Below, piece by piece: positions 10,018-20,819 of a DNA stretch of 64,000 nucleotides. A model generated the notes under the pieces. That model saw only the letters and a program-made list of their open reading frames with translations. It did not search any database and was not told the origin of the DNA. Source of the DNA: Dactylis glomerata (taxonomy: Eukaryota > Streptophyta > Magnoliopsida > Poales > Poaceae). The stretch covers positions 4,889,559-4,953,558 of the forward strand of contig QXEO01000464.1 of assembly GCA_007115705.1 (NCBI GenBank). The letters run 5' to 3'. Each line of letters starts with the position of its first letter. The first letter of the stretch is position 1. The position numbers and the translations under genes were made by a program.

Positions 10018-10030
10018 TTTATTTATAAGC
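10018..10030 (-). promoter_or_regulatory. TATA-like box of the B3 antisense gene
   Basis: On the - strand the sequence reads cttataaataaag, about 105-115 bp before the ATG at 9915. The leader is pyrimidine-rich and contains ctagggttt, as in many plant 5' UTRs. Confidence 0.55.
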
Positions 10031-10916
10031 GCGTATTATTGGGCCCCCGTGCTACAGCGCAGCCCACAAACAAATTTTAAGTAGGAGTTAAATTCTGCGT
10101 ACAGCAGACGATAATATCAATAAAGAAAAACAAGACAGGAGACTATGATCGCGCAATATGGAAACCTCGACTTGGACTCGGGGGCTCGTCAAATAGTAAA
10201 AGGTCCACAATAGAAAGAAGAGCTGAACTTTGAGCCTATGCTTGACTACAAGTTGCCAAACATAGCCTCGGGGGCTACTCCCATCGGGAGCGCTGAGCGC
10301 GCACCCGATAGAGATGAAATAGTCAATATTGAAATTGCAGAAGGATAAGCATACAAAACTTTGACTACGTAGTCGACAAATTGAAGAGAAATTACTCCCA
10401 TCGGGAGCGAGTTTTATGGTTGTAGAAACCCGAATATTTTCAGTCAAACTTTGACTGCGACATAAGATTCTCGAGTTGCGTTATCGCAACGAAACTCGAA
10501 TGCCGTGATTTATCACGAAGGTAAGACCCTAGGATCCGTCCTGTGTGGCCTAGTATACGCACATGGATGCGCTCTGCTGGTATGTATCCGTGTCTACGAC
10601 GCGAAGAAAATCCTGGTGGACGCACTGGGTACCCTGAGAACCACTGGGACTCATTTTTTGTAAGTCCTAAATGAGGCAAAAGAGTGAGTTTGACCGGTAT
10701 CCCGAATTCAAGTCCAAGGGGATTGAATTTGAAGTAGGTGACAAGTATCTGTTCCGGCAGTTAACTGACCTCTTGATCCGTCAGAGTTGTCAGGCTTGTT
10801 CATCGAGACCCCTTGCGAGCGAATTATCATTATCATAAGTCGAAAGACCAAGTCGAAGATTTGAAGATTAGAGATTCAACCTGAATCTGCAATTCTGGTA
10901 GAATCTCAGGGGCTAC
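10031..10916 (+). other. 3' non-coding region of E, second half
   Basis: It shares with 7589-8234 the cctcgggggctac motif (about 10266), two ctcccatcgggag hairpins (about 10276 and 10396) and the terminal segment to the PPT at 10903-10916. Between the shared blocks it differs. No gene is seen. Confidence 0.7.
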
Positions 10917-11251
10917 TGACAAGGGTATAATTACTAGAGCCCGTTAGTTGAGTACCCCTGAGGCCCGTTAAGCTAGGCCCAACTGTAATGATAGTCGAGT
11001 ACGAGTTATTACCGTATGTCGATATTTGTAATCTGTATCGAACCCGACCCGATCCTCGAGACCTGGCCACCTATATATAGGGGCCAGGAGGGGACGGTGT
11101 AGGGCAGATTGAAAGCAAGCCAGGTTGAACACCCAAGTTTACATTCAATATACACCTATTTCGACTAACTTTACCTTCGAGTTCATCCGATGCCCTATCT
11201 CCCCGATCCTAAGTCCTTCATCTAGGACATTTGTCGAGTTAACCCTCGTCA
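10917..11251 (+). repeat. Element E 3' LTR (335 bp)
   Basis: It starts TGACAAGGG after the PPT and ends CCCTCGTCA, followed by the TSD ctgtg (11252-11256). Differences from the 5' LTR include tttacattcaat versus tttactttcgat and gatgcc versus gacgcc. Confidence 0.93.
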
Positions 11252-11256
11252 CTGTG

Positions 11257-13020
11257 GCTTAGGCTTTTTCATGTCATGCTTGATGTCTTTTTGATAGTAT
11301 GCTTAGTGGTTTTTCTGTAGCATGACTTGTCTCAAATAACTGAGATTGCTTAATGAGCCTTTGAAAAAAATCATGTGTTGTTTTTATTGTATGGAAGCAT
11401 TATTTTGGTTTTCTCCTTGATGCTTTATTTGGGTTGACTTGGCGCATGCTCACACATGTTAGACTCTTACAAAGTCGCCAATAGCCTCTATGATCATTTA
11501 GTTTTTGACTTTTGATGCCATCTTATGCTTATTTTAATATCGCTTTGTCGCTTTGCATGATTATGGCCATTATTGCTCTCTTAGTTGGTCGCTCCCAGTC
11601 TTTTGCTAGCCCTCGCCTTGTATTGAGTATGAGCTCTACTCGTGCATCCAACTCCTAAAATCCAAAGTTTTCCAAAGTGTCCACCATACATACCTACTAG
11701 CAATTTGCTATTCCAAGTAAATTTGACTTGTTTTTATCTTCTCTTCAAATTAAACTCTTACCAGTGTTATGCGAAAATTGGTCAGTAAAGCTCTCACGAA
11801 CCGGAAGGCACACTTTACTTTTTCCTTGTTCTTAAAAATTTGACATTGTGGTCTCTTATGTTGAGTTGTTATGCTTGCAAGTTGTAAGTTGGATTCTAGC
11901 CCATCCATGCTGTCATGGGGCAAGCTTTCAACATTGCACTTCTTATTTGAGTTGATATCGTGATCTTTTCTTTATGGATACCCGCGGTGTGAAATGAATT
12001 GGGAATCTTGTGGGGATCATGGAGTTTGTATATGTGTTAGGGAAACGCCTGGGCCACCAATCTAAGCCATGCATAATTCATGGTGGAAATTTGCAGCATA
12101 CCCATGGTGGACATTCGACGACGCATCTCACAATAAAAAGCTAAACAAATGGCAAATAAAAGAGATGTCGAGGTGTTCATTGTCTGCTTGTCCTGTCATT
12201 TTGATGTGGGCTTGTTCCATGTCATCGGGCATGGAGGTACCCCGTTGGCGGTTTTCGATGATACATATATACTTACAATGACAAGAGCCTTGCTTGGGAC
12301 TCTAAGTTGAGTAGCATGAGGTTTGGGTACTCGTATTCACGGGACACGAGGTTTTTGACTTATGATTTGTCAAGCATATGCATCATAATTGTTCTCGCAT
12401 TAACTCTAACCATTCAAGATGCTTATGATGGGGGCAATGAGAGCTCAAAGCCGGTAAGTACCATAATTTTTGAAGGTCTATAAAACTTGCAATCACTGCT
12501 TCCCTCCGCGAAGGGCCTTTCTTTTACTTTTATGTTGAGTCACCACCTTCTATCTTTATGCACCATAAGAGAGCATAGTTGTCATTCTTAGTATAATGTG
12601 CATTGTCCCAAAGTTTTCATTGATTGATTCATATTGTTGGTTTCACTTGTTCTCAAATTATTTGTATCTAGTCGCCCTCTTAAACTTGAAGGTGTCCTAT
12701 GCATTTATGTTTTGCTCTCTATGAAGGACAAGCTGAAAACCATTTGTATGTTTTTCCTTATTATTTGAACACATGTTTGACTTTCATTGTTTCATTTTCA
12801 TGATCTTTTGTTTGTGTTTATTTTCATGTTATAACATGGTTGCTAAGTTTCTATTGTCAAGATTATATCTTTCATGCCCATGTTTTAAGTTCTTATGATC
12901 CCAGCTCACAAATACTTACATATATGATCAAGATTGTGTAGGTGCATGTCACCTCAAAAATTATTCTTTTGTTATCACTTACCTACTCGAGGACGAGCAG
13001 GAGTTAAGCTTGGGGATGCT
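11257..13020 (+). other. Element A internal 3' region, right part
   Basis: Collinear with C (40735-42490). It includes a 70-codon frame near 12313 that corresponds to frames of 73 codons in B (26956-27177) and C (41788-42009) but is shifted near its end here by extra bases. It ends in the PPT aagcttggggatgct (13006-13020). No gene I would defend. Confidence 0.7.
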
Positions 13021-14638
13021 TGATACGTCTCCAACGTATCTATAATTTTTGATGCTCCATGCTTGTTTTTACACCAATTGCCTACTGTTTCGTTACACTT
13101 CGTGGCACTTTTGTGCATTTTCCGGAACTAACTTATTAACAAGTCGCCACAGTGCCAGTTCCCTGTTTTCTGCTGTTTTTGTGTTTCAAAAGTGATACAC
13201 AGGAAATATTCTCGGAATTGGACGAAACAAGTTCCTGAAGTCTTATTTTTCCCAGAAGCTTCTAGAGATCTGAAGAGGAGTTGGAGGGGGGCCACGAGGG
13301 CCCCACACACCAGGGCGGCCCGCCCAGGGGCCTGGCCACGTCTCCTATGTGTGAGAGCCCCTCGGGCCACTTCTGACGTTGCCCCTTCGCCTATAAAGAC
13401 CCCCCGACGGAAAAAACCTAAGTACACCCGATCAATTTTCCAGAACACATCGCGATCCGCCACCGCCGTCAACCCGAAGATCGGGAGGGTCCAGAAGCTC
13501 TTCCCGGCACCCTGCCGGAGAGGGGAATCGCCACCAGAGGTCTTCTTCATCGCCATGCTTGCCTCCGGAGCGATGAGTGAGTAGTCTACCTTGGACTATG
13601 GGTCCATAGCAGTAGCTAGATGGTTGTCTCCTCCACCATGTGCTTCATGTTTAGATCTCATGAGCTGCCCTACATGATTGAGATCACCGTTATGTAATTC
13701 TACATGTTTGGTTTGTTGGGATCCGATGAATATTGGTGTTATGATTGAGTTGTTATACTGAAATATATCTTTTGTTATCTCTATGTTGTTTATGATCTTG
13801 CATGCTCTCCGTTGTTAGTAGCTATCTTGGCCGAGTAGTTGCTAGTAACTCCAAGAGGGGGTATTTATGCTCGATAGTGGGTTCATGCCTCTATTTAACC
13901 TGGGGGAGTGACAGAAACCTCTAAGGTTGTAGATGTGCTGTTGCTACTAGGGAGAAAACAACATTCATATGCTCGAGGGCATATGCTTTGTTTACATTAC
14001 ACACTTTGCTTAATGCAATTATCTGTTGTTCGCAACTTAATACTTGTGGAGTTCTCGGATTGATTCGCCACAAGTGGATTATTAGTCATAGATGCAGTTG
14101 GATGGCGGTCTATGTATTTTGTTGTAATGCCCAGAGTAAATCGCATAGTGATCTTCTTGACATATCACGTTATCTTTATTCTATCAATTGCCCAACTGTA
14201 ATTTGTTTACCCAGCATGTGTTATTTATCTTATGGAGAGACACCACTAGTGAACTGTGGACCCCGGTCCTATTTCCATCATATTGCTATCACCTGTTTAC
14301 TTACTCGCATACTTCTACTGTTTTCCACTCGATACGCTCATACCCTTTGTTTCAAGCAAACCGGTGAGATTGACAACCTCATCGCAAGTTGGGAACAAAG
14401 TATTTGGTTGTGTTGTGTGCAGGTTCCGCATTGCAGCTAGCAAGCAAAGCTTGGACGAGACGCCCTATAAATTGTCCGAAGCTGTCGCAAGCTAGCAAGC
14501 ATCACCTTCAGTCGTATTGTCTGCTCTTCTCCTGATCGACATACCTTAGTTCTTAACTGAGGGAAAACTTGCTGTTATATTTATCAAAACCTTCTCTTGG
14601 GGTTTTCCAACTGGCCGGTCATTTACTACAAGCCAACA
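13021..14638 (+). repeat. Element A 3' LTR
   Basis: It starts TGATACGTCTCC and ends near CCAACA at 14638. The body matches the LTRs of B and C but with more differences. The TATA box tataaag is at 13392-13398, in a GC-rich stretch. Open frames inside it (for example 13192-13584) recur in all LTR copies and are not genes. Confidence 0.85.
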
Positions 14639-15061
14639 AGTTTTCTGGCACGATCAAACGCAATCAAGTTTTCTGGCTTCATCATCACCGTGCCCCCATC
14701 ATGGTTTGACCAGAAAAACCCTAAGCCGAAGTTCTCACTAGATTTTAAGAGTCACTGGTCCAACTAATAAAAAATTAAAAAACTGCATAAAAATAATGTG
14801 TTTTTGCGAGATTATGATCCTAAAACCTAGAACCTTGCTCCAAATACCCCGCATAATACCGCCTTTACTACACTTAGTTTATGATCTACTATGAAAGCAA
14901 ACACAAAATATATGATTTGATGCCAGATTTTATCAAAATTAACTTAACTATTTATTAATTATTTATTAATTTTAATGGTTTTTTGTCGCTATTGAACCAG
15001 CTGAGCCACCGGTTGGACCAATGAACCTGTGAGCCAGGCACCTCACCGGTTCACTCACCAG
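14639..15061. other. Flank of element A, unassigned
   Basis: AT-rich sequence. The part 14985-15061 (accggttggacc, ccggttcactcacc) and its continuation at 15778-15800 (ggtccgattttttaaac) look like one older repeat split by the hAT MITE. No gene is seen. Confidence 0.35.
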
Positions 15062-15777
15062 TAAGGATGGCAATTTTACCCACAAGTACGGGTACCCGCG
15101 GGTTCCGTACCCGCATGGGTAGGGTATGGGCATAGTTTTATACCCATGAGTAGTACCCATACCCTACCTGTTTAGTCATGGGTAGGGCACGGGTATAGCC
15201 TTATACCAGTGGGTATACCCATACCCTACCCATTTGCATTGATATGTGGATCTATGTTTAGTTGTTATTAATTGTTAATTTGTTATGTGACTCATCTATT
15301 CTTGTTGACTAATGTTATGAGTATGAGATTGTGATTTCTAAATCTTGATAATTTTCATGTACTCATCTACTCTCTCCGTTTTTAAATATAAGATGTTTTA
15401 GGTTTGTGAAGCAAATGTATCTAGACACCTTTTAGTGTGTATATTCGAGTGAACCTACACACTAAAACATGTCTAGCTACATTTACTTCATAAAACTAAA
15501 ACATCTTATAATTTAAAATGGAGGGAGTACATGTTATTGAGTGGGACAATTGATTTTTTGTCCATTTTTTACCAATAAACATAAAATAGTGAATAATATG
15601 TGTAGTATTTGATCTACCCGCCGGGTACCCAACGGGTACGTACCCGTCGGGTATGGGTGTGGGTAAAGTTTCATACCCGCGGGTACGGGTATGGGTAAAA
15701 TTTTATACCCATCGGCTATACGGGTATGAGTATGATATTACTCTACCCTGCCCATACCCTACCCATTGTCATCCTTA
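15062..15777. mobile_element. Non-autonomous hAT-type MITE carrying a nested Stowaway
   Basis: The ends are TAAGGATGGCAAT and ATTGTCATCCTTA, an imperfect terminal inverted repeat. Flanking 8-bp repeats ctcaccag (15054-15061) and ctcactgg (15778-15785) match at six of eight positions; 8-bp duplications are typical of hAT. Subterminal arrays of gggtacccgcgggta-like words on both sides form a large inverted structure. No transposase is present. Confidence 0.75.
15370..15527. mobile_element. Stowaway-type MITE (Tc1/Mariner), 158 bp
   Basis: Terminal inverted repeats (CTCTCTCCGTTTTTAAATATAAG and its counterpart ending GGAGGGAG) and TA duplications at 15368-15369 and 15528-15529. It lies inside the hAT MITE, so it inserted later. 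Confidence 0.9.
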
Positions 15778-15785
15778 CTCACTGG

Positions 15786-17181
15786 TCCGATTTTTTAAAC
15801 TATACTTGACACCTGAATTGGCATTCGATTCCACACGGAGCAGAAGCACCCACGACCACAAACCAAAACAATTGGGCGTCCGTGCGCCAAGTCGTAGAAA
15901 GCCAGTCCTAGTACGGCGATGGCAAATGTAATAGAAACCAAAAAGATGGGAGGAAAAGCGCGCGCTGACTTTGCAACAGATGATGCAGTTTTCCTTTTCC
16001 CATCCCCGCCACGGTTCAGGCACCAGCCGGCCGGTGCGGTTGCAGATGAGCAATTGGAGGCGGAGGAAGGCGTATCTTGGCGAAGTGTTCATCCGGAAGA
16101 TCGCCGACAGAAAAGGGGCTCGGTGGCGCTGACGCAGGAGGGCACCAGGATGCACGGCGAGTAGTGGCGTGCAGCCCGGCGCATCGTATCTGTATATCAT
16201 CCATGCCAGGCCACACATTTTGCTCCACTCTCTACTGCTGCGAGTGGTGTCACCGGCCCGTTCCTGCAACGCCTCCATGAATCTTTGGGCGAAAATACTT
16301 CTGGAGCAAGAATCGAGCTTCGCAATGCTACAGATAGCAACAGTGCATTACGGCGCGTGTTTGCAAGAAGACAGCAACGTTGGATTCTGCGCTTCGGATC
16401 TCGAAGAGACCTACCCGTCTTCCTCCTGCTGCGAGCTGTAGCTTGATCTGACCATGGATCCCAGACATTCCTGCCCCGTTCCGTTCATCGGCCGCAACGT
16501 CTGACTGAAAGGAAAACGATGCTGCTACTGCTGCTACTGAATATGATGGAAGCGAGCAGCAACAGGGACGCTATGCGATCAGATGCTGGTGCTGCTACCA
16601 GTCTAGCACATGCAGGTGCCAGTAATTGTGCTGCTATCTGCCAACATCCACACTATTAGCAGGTCTAAAAACCTTAATAGCATGACATGACTAGCAATTC
16701 TCGAAATAAAATAAAACAGCGACATGACACTAGCAGATCACCACAAAAACCAATCGCCGAAATCGTTTCTGTTGGCTCGATAAAAAGGATATCGAGGACG
16801 GCCCCGCACCCTTCGATCATGCCGCCGATTATTGGCTACCTTGGTGGGGAACACTGGCGCCATGTTCCTTGCAATATTGCTTGGGGGTGTCTCGCTTGAC
16901 GTTCGCCGACGATAAACCTGGGAAAATGTATGGTTTTCTGATTTCGCCGGGATGCGCAGACCGACTAGTAATTCAGTTCATCCAGGCGAGCTGCAGATTA
17001 TAAACCGTCCGTCCTACGGATCCAACGGCGGCACTATCACAGTTCGACAGTTCCCAGTTCCGAGTTCAGAAAAGTTCCATAGCTGATTTTTCATCCACCA
17101 AATTGTCCTCTTCCGATCGATACACTAGCAAAACGAGCAAGGCCCGAACCATATCAAACAGGGCCCCTTGAATGAAGAAGA
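15786..17181. other. Unassigned intergenic sequence
   Basis: Moderately GC-rich from 15900 to 16450. Overlapping open frames on both strands there (for example 15775-16278 on - and 15919-16164 on +) match no family I recognise and mostly arise from composition. No RNA gene is seen. Confidence 0.3.
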
Positions 17182-17198
17182 AAAAAAGAAGGCAATTT

Positions 17199-17463
17199 TT
17201 TTTTAAAACTTGGTTGTGTATTACTTAAACAGTGTCTTGGTTACATCCAGAATTACAATCTTTTTGAGCTGATTCAACCGCGCAGGGAGGAATTTCACTC
17301 ACTAACACACCCCTACTCCATACACTACGACCAAAACTTGCAAGATCATGCGCTACTGAGTTCCCAATTCTATTAACTTTTTGGATTTTAAAATCCGACA
17401 GGAAGAGTAGCATGTCTCTGGTTTCTGAGAGGATAAACGCCAAAGGAGGCAATTTGGATTTTT
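17199..17463 (-). mobile_element. 5'-truncated LINE with RNase H-like C-terminus
   Basis: A 265-bp insertion flanked by a perfect 17-bp TSD (17182-17198 and 17464-17480). The T-run at the left border is the poly(A) tail read on the - strand. The - strand frame (to 17225) contains VNRIGNSVAHDLASFGRS, the typical end of the RNase H domain (RVT_3-like) of plant LINE polyproteins. Only the 3' end was copied, which is the usual result of target-primed reverse transcription. Confidence 0.85.
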
Positions 17464-17480
17464 AAAAAAGAAGGCAATTT

Positions 17481-20400
17481 GGAGCAGTACACATGGGGAA
17501 AAGTATGACGAAAGCTTTGCCAGATTCGTCGTGGGTCCTCAGGCTTTTCCTCGTCTTGCCAAAGAGATAAAAGAGACGTCCTCCCGATCTCGTCGTGAGA
17601 TCATTGAACCGTGCACAATAATTCCTGTCTCGCCTACTTCCGCTCGCTCGTGAATATGCTCTGTCCTTTGCTTTGATTGCCCAGATGCAAATCCTTGCAA
17701 AAGCGAGATCGGAACTCGGCTGCCAAAGTATTTAGGCAAAAACTTGCCTAGCGTTTGGTTCTAGGCACATGTTTGGCACTTGCCCAACTTCTCCCTCGCC
17801 GGGACCTACGTGCGATGACTTATTTGTAGTGCGTATATGTTTGTTTCTTAGGGAAACAAACTCTACGTTTGGCAAAATCAAGGTGAACATTTTGTCTCGA
17901 TCAGAACATTTGGGACTTATCCCAATTACATATGTGCTCTAGAAATGGCAAGAGATAAGTATGGACTTAAATTTATGTAGTTGATGGGTGTTGATAATGA
18001 TGTGGATGGCGACCCCGGTGAGGGGTGCGCTTTGTCTATATAAATCTCATGCTAGATTCGCTTTGTCAGTATGTTTGTTTTGTCTCGAGGTGCTCGAACC
18101 TAGTTTTTCGGAGCTTGCATGTTGCCAAAAATTAGTATCCGCTCAGATAGCCAGGAAGTCACTGATCTCTCTCTACAGGAAGTGCCGACGACGTCGATGT
18201 CAATTGTCAAAGGATCCACAACCCAAAGAAAAAGACACTACTATTGGGTTGATCGTAGTAACACACCTACAACCCCCAATGATGTTAATAAACGAAGGTG
18301 AGGCGGGGAGGACTTATTTCACGCTATCGCCTCACCGCTCACAACCGGAGAGCGAAACCTAACATGTAAACAAACCTTAAACCTAACTCATGTGCCTCCA
18401 ATGAAGCGAACTGCGGGCTCCTGGTAGATGAAAGCCTCCCACGCTCCCGCACTAGTTGAGCCAATAGGGAAGGCAGGGCGGCGATCCACCAATGGAAGAG
18501 GGGGATTAGAGTCGGAGGCCTAGGAGGATGCGACGACTAGGGATTTAAGGGGACTGGCAGTGGACGGAGCATATTTGTGTGCTTTTGATATGAATCCGAT
18601 TATTTAACTGGGCTCTGTAAGTAATTAGATCCAGCAAACCTTACATGACGATTAAAATATTTGTAGTAGATGAAGACAGTGACTTATCGACGAATGACGA
18701 GGTTCCCGGACAATTTTTTTTGTCAACCGGCCTAGCTACCACTACATGCTACACTCTACTAATGTGTCGCCAACATGAGATAGGTCTATATAAAAAGAGA
18801 TCACAAACTAAAGGTATTCCATTTCATTTTTTTTTGCAATAGCTGAATTCTCCTGAAAATTCAAATTTTGTGATGATTTAGATGTGATGTGCATAGTACC
18901 TTCTCCACCTTGACAGCAACCTATTGGGCACGAGCAGAATTAATGGGTGTGGCACCACCAGCAAGATGGATATCGTTCCATCGTGCCATCATAGGCCCAT
19001 AGTCTCTTTCGTTTTCAGGGTGCTTCAGTGTACGCCCTGTACTGTACTGTACTCCTGTGTGTGCCTAGTGAGTAGCCACGCACGTCAGAACTGAGAAGCC
19101 ATTATGCAATCCCCTAGTTTGCGCGAATGGTTTTGGAACTCCTGACGATTATCAGAGTCCAAGTACCAGTCGACATCACAAATTCACAATCTTCGTTCTA
19201 TTTTCGTCCACAAAATCATTCAATCAGCATCACGGCTGCAGCCGACCGACCTTGAAAGAAGGCTTTGTCATGTCCTTCGCGGAGAAAGATCCGGGCAACA
19301 GCAGCAAGAAAATGTTAGCTTTTCTCGTCCGCGTTTCTTGCAGTAAAAGGGAGACAATCTACCCCGGCCCGTCATGATGCCGGACCGAACTTCTCCGGTG
19401 AAAGCTCACGAGCAAGCCAAGCTCAGCTGTGTTCGTGTTCTACGGCACCATCATGGCGCCGCGGCCGAATTTATCCCCTAGAAGTTCTGCGTGAGATGAT
19501 GAGGAACGGATGGACGCGGCTGCCATCGTCTTCCCCAAGTGGATGTCGTTGTTCAGAGGAGGAGACAGTGGTTTTACCCTTTCCACGTGCGCCGTGCAGC
19601 CTTGCATCAAGATGTTTGATCCTCTGATGTAGTTGGTGTAGTCGATGCGTGATCGATCCGGCGACGGACTAATTCGGGTCTGAAATGTGGTGGTCAAGTT
19701 GAGGGGGCGCAATATTTCCACAGATTGATTTGCTCAGGCACGAGCTAAGCATAGTGCCAACGAAAAATGTTTGGGAGGATCGGACCGTCTTAAATCGGCT
19801 TTGGTTCGACCCTGGAGGTGGAGGTGGAGACTGGAGAGTCGTACTAACAGACATGGTACACTAGCAGCAAAACCAGACCCCTATCCGGCGCAGCACTGCC
19901 GGGCGCAGGGGCACGGTCGATGATGGACGGGGACGCGAGGGACCGCATAATCGTGGCCATTTCCGCTTTCACGTGACTCCCCGTCGGCCTACTGTCCCCG
20001 GCCGCGTAGGCCACCAGCCCAGCACCGGCCGGTCGGCATGGCGCAGCGCCGTTTTGGCATGGCATTTCCTGCGTGCTGTTCGGACGGTCGCCGGGCAAGC
20101 GGGTGGGTAGAGGTGCAAACCTCGACGCGGGTGATGTCTGGTGTGTGTGCGGTGAGACCATCTTCTTGCGTTTTTCTTTCCTTTTTTGGTTATGAGTGAG
20201 AGATTATTTGATCAAGTAATATGGGTACAATCTCTCCGGAGAATCAGCGACTTAAGCTACACCATCGTGCTTAGCCTTGAAAACGTAACTGGAAATTTCA
20301 GTTTTTTCGAAAAGAAGAAGAAAATACCGAGAACAACAAACTCGCGGAAAAAAATACGTATAAAACATGTTTCCATGTGCTCTTGTTTCATTCTCAGCCC

Positions 20401-20806
20401 TAGTTGTGGCCCTTGGCCTTCTCTTACGGTTGAGCGAACTCCACGAAATAAGCTCCTACCTTCTACTTCACGGACAAAAAAAGATGGGGCGCGCTAGGCG
20501 TCAGTCGTCTGATCCGTGGCGTAAAATCGGTTGTTTCCGCGTCGTTGATAAGGCATCGTGCGGTAGGGAATCAATACCTTTTTCTGACATGTCTAGTCAT
20601 CTCCCGGCTGCAGCGCTGTGTCATATGTCATGTCGCTTTCATAGTCCGGTGGTCCTAGCATTGGTTGATGCATTATGGTACTGGTTTGGTGGGTCCTACC
20701 GCTGCTGGACTGCATGCACGCCGATGGAGATGTTGCGCGCTGCCTGCTAGTTCACGTGCCCACCAAAACATGTTGCATTTTTTTTACTTTATCTACTCAT
20801 AACTCA
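17481..20806. other. Unassigned intergenic sequence
   Basis: I see no credible gene, RNA or bounded repeat in this 3.3 kb. Short open frames (17539-17739 -, 17988-18362 +, 19440-19721 -, 19844-20161 -, 20367-20750 +) lack recognisable motifs and conserved partners in the window. Diverged TE relics are possible. Confidence 0.3.
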
Positions 20807-20819
20807 TAAACTACTACCT

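Larger units (their letters stand above)
638..11251 (+). mobile_element. Element E: composite Tat-lineage LTR retrotransposon with three LTRs
   Basis: The element is bounded by TGACAAGG and CTCGTCA termini and by the TSD ctgtg at 633-637 and 11252-11256, so the 10.6-kb unit has one clean insertion footprint. It holds LTR copies at 638-972, 8235-8567 and 10917-11251. The first interval carries a primer site, gag-protease and an antisense gene. The second starts abruptly inside the integrase C-terminus and carries a different antisense gene. Reverse transcriptase, RNase H and most of integrase are absent, so it cannot move by itself. The LTR copies differ at only a few positions, which suggests a young insertion. 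Confidence 0.92.
1..14638 (+). mobile_element. Element A: non-autonomous Athila-like LTR retrotransposon, 3' part
   Basis: The left part of the element lies outside the window. Positions 1-637 and 11257-13020 are its internal 3' region, collinear with element C (about 40095-42490) and with B on the opposite strand. It is interrupted by E at 638-11251, flanked by the duplicated target ctgtg (633-637 and 11252-11256). The polypurine tract (PPT) is at 13006-13020 and the 3' LTR at 13021-14638. No protein gene of any size is visible in the part seen. Assignment to Athila rests on LTR and PPT similarity to B and C, which have tRNA-Asp primer sites. Confidence 0.85.

Noticed and set aside
13192..13584. 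Arg/Pro-rich open frame in an LTR, repeated in the other Athila LTRs (25917-26303, 31624-32058, 37160-37594, 42614-43048)
   Set aside because: It straddles the LTR TATA box, exists in a competing antisense frame too (for example 13128-13556) and follows from GC-rich composition shared by recent copies.
15775..16278. 167-codon frame on the - strand right of the hAT MITE
   Set aside because: No recognisable domain, overlaps other frames on the + strand and runs into the MITE border.
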